This document shows, one piece after another, positions 1 to 11,835 of a stretch of 64,000 bases of DNA. The position numbers were made by a program, and so were the translations under genes. The stretch's first letter is position 1; each line of letters opens with the position of its first letter. The DNA lies in the NCBI GenBank assembly GCA_024803745.1, contig JANJXV010000261.1, positions 1,087,501 through 1,151,500 of the forward strand, given 5' to 3'. The DNA is from Megascapheus bottae. Taxonomy: Eukaryota; Chordata; Mammalia; Rodentia; Geomyidae. The notes below the pieces were generated by a model, which ran no database searches, was not told where the DNA came from, and worked only from the letters and a program-made list of their open reading frames with translations.

Positions 1-855
1 TAACCCTAACCCTAACCCTACCCTAACCTAAACCTAAAAATAACCCTAACCCTTACCCTTACCCTAACAATAACCATAACCCTAACCCTAAAACTTACTC
101 TTACCCTAACCCTAAGCCTAACCTTAATGGTAACCCTAACCCTAACCCTATCCCTAACCCTTACCGTAACCTACCCCTGACACTAATCCGTACCCTAACC
201 CTAATCCTAACCCTAACCCTAACCGTAACCCTAACCATAAACCTTACCCTTACCCTAACCCTAACCCTAAACTTAACCCTAACCCTAACGCAAACCCTTA
301 CCCTAACCCTAACCCCTAAACCTTACCCTTACCCTTACCCTAACACTTACCGTTACCCTTACCCTAACCCTAACCCTAACCTTAACCCTAACACTAACCC
401 TAACCCTAACCCTTACCCTTACCCTAACCCTAACCCTAAACCTAACCCTAACTCTAACCCTTACACTTACACTAACCCTAACCCTAACCTTAAAGCTAAC
501 CCTAACCCAACCTTAACCCTTACCCTAACCCTAACCCTAACCCTAATGCTTGCCCTAACCCTAATTCTAACCATAACCCTTACCCTTACCCTAACCCAAA
601 ACCTAAACTTAATGTTAACTCTACCACTACCCCTACTCCTAAACCTTACCCTAACCCTAAACCTAACCCTAATCCTTACCCAAACCCTAACCCTAAGCCT
701 AACCCTTACCCTAACCCTTACCCTTTTTAACCCTAACCCTAAACCTAACATTAACCCTAACCTTAACCCTAAACCTAACCCTAACCCTACCCCTAACCCT
801 AAACCCTAACAGTAACCCTTACCCTAAACCTTACCCTTAACCCAACCCTAACCCT

Positions 856-1107
856 AACATTTACCCTTACCCTAACCCTAAACTTAACCCTAAACCTAAC
901 CCTAACCCTAACCCTAACCTTAATCCTAAACCTAATTCTAAACCTAACCCTAACCCTTACCCTTACCCAAACCCTAACCCTAACATTTACCCTTACCCCA
1001 ACCCTAAACTTAACCCTAAACCTAACCCTAACCCTAACCCTAAACTTAACCCTAAACCTAACCCTAAACCTAACCCTAACCCTTACCCTTACCCTAACCC
1101 TAACCCT
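856..1107 (-). repeat. 126-bp (21-unit) local tandem duplication
   Basis: The variant word AACATTTACCC occurs at 856 and again at 982, followed in both cases by the same order of variants (AAACTTAACCC, then AAACCTAACCC). The spacing of 126 bp is exactly 21 hexamers, so phase is kept. The copies differ at a few bases, for example CCCCAACC in the second against CCCTAACC in the first. Confidence 0.65.
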
Positions 1108-1224
1108 AAACCTAACCCTAACCCTAACACTAACCCTAAACACTAACCATAACCCTAAACCTAACCCTAACCCTAAACACTAACCCTAACCCTAACACTA
1201 ACACTAACCCTAACCATTACCCTT

Positions 1225-1296
1225 ACCCTCACCCTAAATCTTACCCTGAACCTAACCCTTACCCTCACCCTAAATCTTACCCTGAACCTAACCCTA
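1225..1296 (-). repeat. 36-bp (6-unit) tandem duplication
   Basis: A six-unit word containing ACCCTCACCC, AAATCTTACC and CTGAACC is present twice in direct succession, starting at 1,225 and 1,261. The copies look identical. This is the smallest clear example here of several variant units being copied together as a block. Confidence 0.85.
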
Positions 1297-2070
1297 ACCC
1301 TTACCCTTACCTTAACCCTAACCCTAACCCTTACCCTTACCCTTACTCTAACGCTAACCCTAACCCTAACCCTAACCCTAACCCTAACACATAGTCTTAC
1401 CCTAACCCTAACCATAACAATAAACTAACCCTAATCGTAACCCTAACCCTAACTCTTACCCTAACCCTACACCTAACTCTAACCCTTACCTTTAGCCTAA
1501 CCCTAACTCTAAACTTAACCCCAACCCTAAACCTACCCCTAACCCTAACACTAACCCTTACCCTGACCCTAAACCTAACCCTAAACCTAATCCTAACCCT
1601 AACCCTAACCCTAACCCTAACCTAAACCTTACCCTTACCCTAAACCTAACCCTAACCCCAACCCTAACCCTAACTCTTACACTAACCCTAACCCTAAACC
1701 TCATCCTTACCCTAACCCTAACACTTACCCTTACCCAAACCCTAACCCTAAACCTAACCCTAACCCTAATCCTAACCCCTAACCCTAACCCTAACCCTAT
1801 CCCTTACCCTTACCCTAACCCTAAACCTAACCTTAACCCTAACCGTAACCCTAACCCTAACACTTACCCTTACCCTAACCCTAACCTTAACCTTAAGGCT
1901 AACCCTAACCCTAACACTAACACTTACCCTAACTATAACCCTAACCCTAATCCTTACCCTAACCCTAACTATAAGCCTAACCCTAACCCTTACCTTTCCC
2001 AAACCCTACCCGTAACCCTAACCCTTACCCTTACCCTAACCCTAACCCTAACCCTAACCCTAACCCTAAC

Positions 2071-2130
2071 CCTTACCCTTACCATATCCCTAAACCTAAC
2101 CCTTACCCTTACCATATCCCTAAACCTAAC
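2071..2130 (-). repeat. 30-bp (5-unit) tandem duplication
   Basis: The five-unit word with CCTTACCCTT, ACCATATCCC and TAAACCTAAC is repeated exactly at 2,071 and 2,101. The ACCATATCCC word is also a marker of larger families elsewhere, for example near 5,549, 6,840 and 11,635. Confidence 0.88.
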
Positions 2131-3286
2131 ACTAACTTTAAACCTAACCCTAAACCTAACCCTAACCCTAACCCTAACCCTTACACTTACCCTAACCCTA
2201 GCCCAAAACCTAAACCTAACCCTAACCCTAACCCTTACCCTTACCATAACCCTAAACCTAATCCTAACCCTAACCCTAAACTTAACCCTAAACATAACAC
2301 TAACCCTTACCCTTATCCTAACCCTAACCCTAAATTTAACCCTAACCCTAACCCTAACCCTTACCCTTACCCTAATCCTAACCCTAACCCTAAACCTAAC
2401 CATTACCCTTACCCTAACCCTAGCCCAAAACCTGAACCTAACCCTAACCCTAACCTTACCATAAACCTAACCCTAATCCTAACCATAATCCTAACCTTAA
2501 CCCTAAACCTAACCCTTACCCTTATCCTAACCCTGACCCTAACCCTAAGCTTACCCTATCCCTAACCCTAATCCTAACCCTAACCCCTAACTCTAACCCT
2601 AACCCTTTCCCTACCATAACCCTAACCCTAAACCTAACCCCTAACCCTAACCCTACCCTAACCCTTACCCTTATCCTAACCTTAACCCTAACCGTAACAC
2701 TAACACTTACCCTTACCCTAAACCTAACCCTAACCCTAAACCTAACCCTAACCCTTAACCTAACCCTTACTCTAACCCTCACCCTAACCCTTACCCTAAC
2801 CCTAATCCTAACCCTAACCCCAACCCTAACTCTAACCCTTACCCTAACCCTAACCTAACCCTAAACCTAATCCTAACCCTAACCCTAACCCTTACCCTTA
2901 CCCTAACCCTAACCATAAACCTAACCCTAACCGTAACCCTAATCTCTAAACCTTACCCTAATCCTATCCCTTACCCTTACCCTAACACTAAACCTAACCC
3001 TAACCCTAACCGTATCCCTCACTTTAACCCTAACCCTAACCTTAACCATTACCCTAAACCTAACCCTCACCCTAACCCTAACCCTAACCCTAACCCTAAC
3101 CTTAACCCTAACCCTTACCTTTACACTAACCCTAACTCTAACACTAACCCTAACCCTAAACATATCCCTAACCCTAACCCTTACCCTTACTCTAACTGTA
3201 ACCCTAGCCATAACCCTAATCCTTACCCTTACCGTAAACCTAACCCTAACCCTAACCATTTCCCTTACCTTAACCCAAACACTAAC

Positions 3287-4541
3287 CCTAACCTTAACCC
3301 CAACCTTAACCCTAACAATAAAACTTACCCTTACCCTAACAATAAACCTAACCCTAACCCTAATCCTAACCCCTAAAACTAACCCTAACCCTTAACCTTA
3401 CCCTAACCCTAACTCTAAACTTAACCCTAACCCTAACACTAACTATAATCATAACAGTTACTCTAAACCTATCCCTAACCCTAACACTTACCCTTACCCT
3501 AACCCTAACCCTAACCCTAACCCTACCCTAACCTAACCCTAAACCTAACCCTAACCCTTACCCTTACCCTAATGCTAACCATAACCCTAACCCTAAACCT
3601 AAACCTAAAACTTGCTCTTACCCTAACCCTAAGCCTAACCTTAATGGTAACCCTAACCCTAACCCTATCCCTAACCCTTACCGTAACCCTACCCCTAACC
3701 CTAATCCTTACCCTAACCCTAGTCCTAACCCTGACCCTTACCCTTTCCCTAACCCTAACCGTAACCCTAACCATAAAACTTACCCTTACCTTAACCCTAA
3801 CCCTAAACTTAACCCTAACCCTAACACTAACCCTTACCTTTAGCCTAACCCTAACCCTAAACTTAACCCCAACCCTAAACCTAACCCTAACCCTAACATA
3901 ACCCTAACCCTAACCCTAACCTTAACCTGTACCCGTACCCTTACCCTAACCCTAACCTTAACCCTAACCCTAAACCTAACCCTAACCCTAACCCTAACCC
4001 TAACCCTAACCCTTACCCTTACCATATCCCTAAAAATAAACCCAACCCTAACCCTAACCCTAAACCTAGCACTAAACCTCACCCTAACCCTTACCGTTAC
4101 CCTAACCCTAACCCTAAACCTAACCCTAACCCTAACCCTAACCCCTGCCCTTACCATTATCCTAACCCTAACACTAAACCTAACCCTAACACTAACCCTA
4201 ACCCTAACCCTTACCCTTACACTAATCCTAACCCTAAACCTAACCCTAACCCTAATCCTAACCTTAACCCTAACCCCTAACCCTAACCCTAAACCTAACT
4301 CTAACGCTTAGCCTTACCCTAAACCTTACCCTAACCCTAACTGTTACCCAAACCCTAACCCTAACCCTAACCCTTACCCTTACCCTATCCCTAACCCTAA
4401 CCCTAACCCTAACCCTAAACCTTAACCTTACCCTAACCCTAACCCTAACCCTTACCTAACCTTAACACTAATCCTAACCCTAACCCTAACACCTAACCCT
4501 AACCCTAAGCCTAACCCTATCCTTAATGCTAACCCCAACCT

Positions 4542-4575
<34 letters not shown>

Positions 4576-4814
4576 TCTAACCCTAAACCTTACCCTAACC
4601 CTAACCTTAACCCTAAACCTTACCCTTACCCTAAACCTAAACTTAATGCTAACCCTAACCCTAATCCTAACCCTAACCCTTAACCTAACTCTAACCCTAA
4701 CCCTAATCCTTACCCTAACCCTAACCCTAACCCTAACCCTTACCCTAACCCTTACCCTTTCCCGAACCGTAACCCTAACCCTAACCCTAACCCTAACCCT
4801 AACTCTAACCTAAA
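3287..4814 (-). repeat. 1,528-bp tandem unit, copy 1
   Basis: Variant words in this segment recur exactly 1,528 bp downstream: TAACAATAAAAC at 3,313 and 4,841, TTAATGG at 3,641 and 5,169, CCTGTACCCGTACC at 3,926 and 5,454. Four open frames, together spanning most of the unit, translate identically in both copies, including all shared variants. I saw no difference between the copies in the stretches I compared. The upstream break is near 3,286, where matching stops. No gene is inside. Confidence 0.93.
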
Positions 4815-6069
4815 CCTAACCTTAACCCCAACCTTAACCCTAACAATAAAACTTACCCTTACCCTAACAATAAACCTAACCCTAACCCTAATCCTAACCC
4901 CTAAAACTAACCCTAACCCTTAACCTTACCCTAACCCTAACTCTAAACTTAACCCTAACCCTAACACTAACTATAATCATAACAGTTACTCTAAACCTAT
5001 CCCTAACCCTAACACTTACCCTTACCCTAACCCTAACCCTAACCCTAACCCTACCCTAACCTAACCCTAAACCTAACCCTAACCCTTACCCTTACCCTAA
5101 TGCTAACCATAACCCTAACCCTAAACCTAAACCTAAAACTTGCTCTTACCCTAACCCTAAGCCTAACCTTAATGGTAACCCTAACCCTAACCCTATCCCT
5201 AACCCTTACCGTAACCCTACCCCTAACCCTAATCCTTACCCTAACCCTAGTCCTAACCCTGACCCTTACCCTTTCCCTAACCCTAACCGTAACCCTAACC
5301 ATAAAACTTACCCTTACCTTAACCCTAACCCTAAACTTAACCCTAACCCTAACACTAACCCTTACCTTTAGCCTAACCCTAACCCTAAACTTAACCCCAA
5401 CCCTAAACCTAACCCTAACCCTAACATAACCCTAACCCTAACCCTAACCTTAACCTGTACCCGTACCCTTACCCTAACCCTAACCTTAACCCTAACCCTA
5501 AACCTAACCCTAACCCTAACCCTAACCCTAACCCTAACCCTTACCCTTACCATATCCCTAAAAATAAACCCAACCCTAACCCTAACCCTAAACCTAGCAC
5601 TAAACCTCACCCTAACCCTTACCGTTACCCTAACCCTAACCCTAAACCTAACCCTAACCCTAACCCTAACCCCTGCCCTTACCATTATCCTAACCCTAAC
5701 ACTAAACCTAACCCTAACACTAACCCTAACCCTAACCCTTACCCTTACACTAATCCTAACCCTAAACCTAACCCTAACCCTAATCCTAACCTTAACCCTA
5801 ACCCCTAACCCTAACCCTAAACCTAACTCTAACGCTTAGCCTTACCCTAAACCTTACCCTAACCCTAACTGTTACCCAAACCCTAACCCTAACCCTAACC
5901 CTTACCCTTACCCTATCCCTAACCCTAACCCTAACCCTAACCCTAAACCTTAACCTTACCCTAACCCTAACCCTAACCCTTACCTAACCTTAACACTAAT
6001 CCTAACCCTAACCCTAACACCTAACCCTAACCCTAAGCCTAACCCTATCCTTAATGCTAACCCCAACCT

Positions 6070-6103
<34 letters not shown>

Positions 6104-6342
6104 TCTAACCCTAAACCTTACCCTAACCCTAACCTTAACCCTAAACCTTACCCTTACCCTAAACCTAAACTTAATGCTAACCCTAACCCTAATCCTAACC
6201 CTAACCCTTAACCTAACTCTAACCCTAACCCTAATCCTTACCCTAACCCTAACCCTAACCCTAACCCTTACCCTAACCCTTACCCTTTCCCGAACCGTAA
6301 CCCTAACCCTAACCCTAACCCTAACCCTAACTCTAACCTAAA
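4815..6342 (-). repeat. 1,528-bp tandem unit, copy 2
   Basis: This is a direct, apparently identical repeat of the preceding 1,528 bp. Matching is lost just after 6,343, where copy 1 runs on into copy 2 (CTAACCTTAACC) but this copy runs into CCCTAACACTAA. The period is 254 units plus 4 bases, so the duplication does not preserve hexamer phase at the join. Confidence 0.93.
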
Positions 6343-7427
6343 CCCCTAACACTAACCCTAACCCTAACCATCACTCTAACCCTAACCCTAACCCTAACTC
6401 TAACCATTGCCCTAAACATAACCCTAACCCTATCCCTAACCCCAACCCTAAGCATTAACTTGACCCTAAGCCTAACTCTAACCATAACCCTAACCCTTAC
6501 CCTAACCCTAACCCTATCCATAATCCTTACCCTAACTCTAACCCTAACCCTTACCCTTACCCTTAACCTAACCCTAAACCTAAACTCAATGTTAACCCTA
6601 AGCCTAACAATAACTCTTATCCAAACCCTAACCCTAACCCTAATCCTTACCGTAATCCTAACCCTAAACCTAACCCTTATCCTAACACTTACCCTTTTCC
6701 TAACCCTAAACCTAACCCTAACCCTAACCTAACTTTAAACCTAACCTTAACCTTAACCTGTACCCGTACCCTTACCCTAACCCTAACCTTAACCCTAACC
6801 CTAAACCTAACCCTAACCCTAACCCTAAACCTTACCCTTACCATATCCCTAAAAATAAACCCAACCCTAACCCTAACCCTAAACCTCACACTAAACCTCA
6901 CCCTAACCCTTACCGTTACCCTAACCCTAAACCTAAACCTAACCCTAACCCTAACCCCTGCCCTTACCATTATCCTAACCCTAACACTAAACCTAACCCT
7001 AACACTAACCCTAACCCTAACCCTTACCCTTACACTAATCCTAACCCTAAACTTAACCCTAACCCTAATCCTAACCTTAACCCTAACCCCTAACCCTAAC
7101 CCTAAACCTAACTCTAACGCTTAGCCTTACCCTAAACCTTACCCTAACCCTAACTGTTACCCAAACCCTAACCCTAACCCTAACCCTTACCCTTACCCTA
7201 TCCCTAACCCTAACCCTAACCCTAACCCTAACCCTAAACCTTAACCTTACCCTAACCCTAACCCTAACCCTTACCTAACCTTAACACTAATCCTAACCCT
7301 AACCCTAACACCTAACCCTAACCCTAAGCCTAACCCTATCCTTAATGCTAACCCCAACCGTAACCCTAACTCTAACCCTTACACTAACCCTAACTCTAAC
7401 CCTAAACCTTACCCTAACCCTAACCAT
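6343..7427 (-). repeat. Mosaic segment joining two repeat families
   Basis: Positions about 6,440-6,970 follow the variant order of 11,225-11,770, including AGCATTAACTTGACCC at 6,452, AAACTCAATG near 6,583 and CCTGTACCCGTACC at 6,757. Positions about 6,970-7,430 follow the order of 5,690-6,140, with the AACGCTTAGCC marker at 7,116 against 5,831. The offset is 1,285-1,291 bp with scattered differences, so this is an older relative of the 1,528-bp unit fused to the end of the 4.4-kb family. Confidence 0.75.
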
Positions 7428-10400
7428 AACCCTAAACCTTACCCTTACCCTAAACCTAAACTTAATGCTAACCCTAACCCTAATCCTAACCCTAACCCTT
7501 AACCTAACTCTAACCCTAACCCTAATCCTTACCCTAACCCTAACCCTAACCCTAACCCTTACCCTAACCCTTACCCTTTCCCTAACCCTAACCCTAACCC
7601 TAACCCTTACCCTTATCCTAACCCTAACCCTAACCCTAAACCTAACCCTAACACTTACTGTTACCCTAACCCTAACCCTAACCCTAACGCTAACCCTTAC
7701 CCTTATCCTAACCCTAACCCTAAACTTAACTCCAAACCTAACCCTAAACCTAACCCTTACCCTTACCCTAACCCTAACCCTAAACCTAACCCTAACCGTA
7801 ATACTAACCCTAACCCTTAATCTAACCCTAACCCTAACCCTAACCCTAAACCTAACCCTAACACTTACTGTTACCCTAACCCTAACCCTAACACTAACCC
7901 TAACCCTAACCCTTACACATACACTTACCCTAACCCTAACCCTAACCCTAACACTTACCCTAACCGTAACCCTAACCCTAACCCTTTCCCTTACCCTAAC
8001 CCTAACCCTAACCTTAACCCCAACCCTAAACCTAACCCAACCCTAACCCTAACCCTTACACTTACCCTAACTCTAAACCTAAACCTAAACCTAACCCTAA
8101 CCCTAACCCTTACCCTAACCTAACCCTAACCATTATCCTTAGCTAATCCTAACCCTAACCCCAAACCTAACCCTAACCCTTACCCTAACCCTAACCCTAA
8201 CACTTACCCTTATGCTTACCCTAACCCTAAACCTAACATTAATCCTAAGCCTAACCCTAACCCTAACCCCTGCCCTTATCTTAACCGTAACCCTAACCCT
8301 AACCCTAACCCATAAACATAACCCTAACCCTAACCCTAACCCCTAACCCGAACCCTAACCCTTACACTTACCCTAACCCTAACCCTAACACTAAACCCTA
8401 AACCTAACCCCAACCCCAACCCTAAACCTAACCCTAACCCTTACCCTTACCCTAACCCTAACCATAAACCTAACCCTAACCCTAACCCTAACCCTAACCC
8501 TTATCCTAACGGTAACCCTAACCCTAACCCTAACCCTAACCCTAACACTTACCCTTACGCTTACCCTAACCCTAAACCTAACATTAACCCTAAGCCTAAC
8601 CCTAACCCTAACCCCTGCCCTTATCTTAACCGTAACCCTAACCCTAACCCTAATCCTAACCCCTAACCATAACCCTAACCCTAACCCTAACCCCTAACCC
8701 GAACCCTAACACTTACACTTACCCTAACCCTAACCCTAACCCTAAACCCTAAACCTAACCCCAACCCTAACCCTAACCCTAACCCTTACCCTTACCCTAA
8801 CCCTAACCATAAACCTAACCCTAACCCTAACCCTAACCCTTACCCTTATCCTAACTGTAACCCTAACCCTAACCCTAACCCTAACCCTAACACCTAACCC
8901 TAACCCTAACCCTAACCCTAACCCTTCCCCTTATCCTATCCCTAACCCTAACCCTAACCCTAACACTTCCCCTTACACTAACCCTAACCCTAAACCTAAA
9001 CCTAACCCTAACGCTAACCCTGACCCTAACCCTAAACTTTACCCTTACCGTAACCCTAACTCTAACCCTAACCCTAACACTTACCCTTACCCTAACCCTA
9101 ACCCTAACCCTAATGCTTGCCCTACCCTAACCCCAACCCTAACACTTACCCTTACCCTAACCCAAAACCTAACCCTCACTCTAACCCTAAAACTAACCCT
9201 AAACATTACCCTAACACTAACCCTAACCATAACCATAACCACTAACACTAACCCTAACCCTAACCCTCACACTAACCCTAACCCTAACCCTAACCATTAC
9301 CCTAACACCAACCCTAACCCTAACCCTTACCCTTACCCTAACCCTAACCCTAAACTTAACCCCAACCCTAAAACTAACCCTAACCCTTACCCTTCCCCTA
9401 ACTCTAACCCTAAACCTAACCCTTACCCTAACCCTAACTCTTACCCTAACCCTAACCCTAACCCTTTCCCTTACACTTACCCTAATCCTAAAACTAACCC
9501 TAAACCTAACGCTAACCCTAAGACTTACCCTTACCTTGAACCTAACCCTAACCCTTATCCTTACCTTAAACCTAACCCTAACCCTACCCTTAACTTCAAA
9601 CCTTAACCCTAACCTTAAACCTTACCCTTACCCTAACCATAAACCTAACTGTAACCCTAATCCTAACCCCTAACCCTAAACCTAACCCTTACCCTTACCC
9701 AAACTCTAAACCTAACCTTAATCCTAACCCCAACACTAACCATAATCCTAACCCTTACCCTAACCCTAACACCTACCCTTGCCCTAACCCTAACCCTAAA
9801 CCTAACCCTAACCCTAAACCTAACCCTAACCTTAGCCTAACCCTAACCTAACCCTAACCCCAAACCTAACCCTTACCCTTACCCTAACCCTAACCATAAC
9901 CCTAACCCTAAACCTAACCCTAAACCTTACTCTTACCCTAACCCTAACGTTAATGCTAACCCTAACCCTAACCCTATCCGTAACCCTTACCCTACCCTAA
10001 CCCTAACTCTAATCCTTACCCTAACCTAACCCTAACCCTAACCTTTACCCTTTCCCTAACCCTAACCCTAACCCTAACCGTTACCCTAACCCTAATCCTA
10101 ACCCTAACCCTAACCCTAACCCCAACCATTACCCTTACCCTAACCCTAAACCTAAACCTAACCCTAACCCTAACCCTAACACCTAACCCTAACCCTAAAC
10201 CTAACCCTTACCCTTACCCTAACCCTAACCCTAACCTTAACCCCAACCATAAACCTAAACCAACCCTTACGCTAACCCTTACCCTTACCCTAACTCTAAC
10301 CCTAAACCTATCCCTAACCCTACCCTAACCCTAACCCTAACCCCTACCCTTACCCTAACCCTAACCCTAACCCTAACCCTTACACTAACCTTAACCTTAA

Positions 10401-11835
10401 CCCTAACCCTAACCCTTACCCTAACCTAACCCTAACCCTAGCCCTCACCCTCACCCTAATCCTAACCCTAACCCTAACCCTTACCCTAACCCTAACCCTA
10501 ACACTAAGCCTTACCCTTACACTAACCCTAACCATAAACTTAACCCCAACCCTAAACCTAAACCTAACCCTTACCCTTACCCTAACCCTAACCCTTACTC
10601 TAACCCTAACCCTTCTCTTAACAGTAACCGTAACCCTAACCCTAACCCTAACCCTTACACTTACCCTAACCCTAACACTAATCATAACCCTAAACCTGAC
10701 CCTCATGCTAACGCTAACCCTTACTCTTACCGTAACCCTAACCCTAACCCTTACCCTAAACATAACCCTAACCCTAACCCTAACCCTAACCCTAACCCTA
10801 AGCATTAACTTGACCCTAAGCCTAACTCTAACCATAACCCTAACCCTAACCCTTACCCTAACCTAACCCTAACCCTAACCCTCACCCTCACCCTAACCCT
10901 AAACCTAACACTAACCCTTACACTAACCCTAACCCTAACACTAAGCCTTACCCTTACACTAACCCTAACCATAAACTTAACCCCAACCCTAAACCTAAAC
11001 TTAACCCTTACCCTTACCCTAACCCTAACCCTTACTCTAACCCTAACCCTTCCCTTAACCGTAACCATAACCCTAACCCTAACCCTAACCCTTACACTTA
11101 CCCTAACCCTAACACTAATCCTAACCCTAAACCTGACCCTCATGCTAAGGCTCAAACTTACTCTTACCGTAACCCTATCCCTAACCCTTACCCTAAACAT
11201 AACCCTAACCCTAACCCTAACCCCAACCCTAAGCATTAACTTGACCCTAAGCCTAACTCTAACCATAACCCTAACCCTTACCCTAACCCTAACCCTATCC
11301 CTAATCCTTACCCTAACTCTAACCCTAACCCTTACCCTTACCCTTAACCTAACCCTAAACCTAAACTCAATGTTAACCCTAAGCCTAACAATAACTCTTA
11401 TCCAAACCCTAACCCTAACCCTAATCCTTACCCTAATCCTAACCCTAAACCTAACCCTTATCCTAACCCTTATCCTAACACTTACCCTTTTCCTAACCCT
11501 AAACCTAACCCTAACCCTAACCTAACTTTAAACCTAACCTTAACCTTAACCTGTACCCGTACCCTTACACTAACCCTAAACTTAACCCTAACCCTAAACC
11601 TAACCCTAACCCTAACCCTAACCATTACCCTTACCATATCCCTAAAAATAAACCCAACCCTAACCCTAACCCTAAACCTAACACTAAACCTCACCCTAAC
11701 CCTTACGGTTACCCTAACCCTAACCCTAAACCTAACCTTAACCCTAACCCTAACCCCTGCCCTTACCATTATCCTAACCCTAACACTAAACCTAACCCTA
11801 ACACTAACCCTAACCCTAACCCTAACCCTAACCCT
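7428..11835 (-). repeat. 4.4-kb tandem unit, copy a
   Basis: From about 7,428 the order of variants is repeated at +4,408 bp, changing to +4,420 after a two-unit insertion in copy b. Paired markers are AATGCTTGCC at 9,112 and 13,532, and CCTGTACCCGTACC at 11,550 and 15,970. The copies differ only at scattered single bases, for example ACACTAAC at 11,567 against ACCCTAAC in copy b, and ACGGTT near 11,706 against ACCGTT. The long LT-frame open stretch at 7,345-8,046 overlaps the start and is a by-product of the repeat, not a gene. Confidence 0.92.

Larger units (their letters stand above)
1..3286 (-). repeat. Diverged proximal block of the telomere-type array
   Basis: This part has no near-identical partner in the window. 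It does contain old relatives: positions about 68-300 follow the same order of variant words as 3,571-3,780 (for example TTAATGG at 124 and at 3,641). Positions 545-640 follow the order seen at 57,386-57,480 and 61,928-62,020 (AATGCTTG, then AATGTTAAC, then CTACCACTA). It also holds several short local duplications listed separately. No gene was found. Confidence 0.8.

Noticed and set aside
3287..6342. CRISPR-like array or minisatellite with spacers
   Set aside because: There are no short identical repeats separated by unique spacers. The pair is a block duplication within a continuous hexamer array.
7345..8046. 233-residue plus-strand open reading frame starting with Met
   Set aside because: It is an almost pure LT dipeptide repeat produced by CTAACC in frame. 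It has no domain, no ribosome-binding or promoter context, and its copies differ by whole hexamers. It is a by-product of the array.
8130..8150. Short palindromic-looking word ATCCTTAGCTAATCC as a regulatory site
   Set aside because: It is two adjacent mutated units that recur only because the 4.4-kb block was copied (12,550, 33,330 and 34,550). It shows no independent enrichment.
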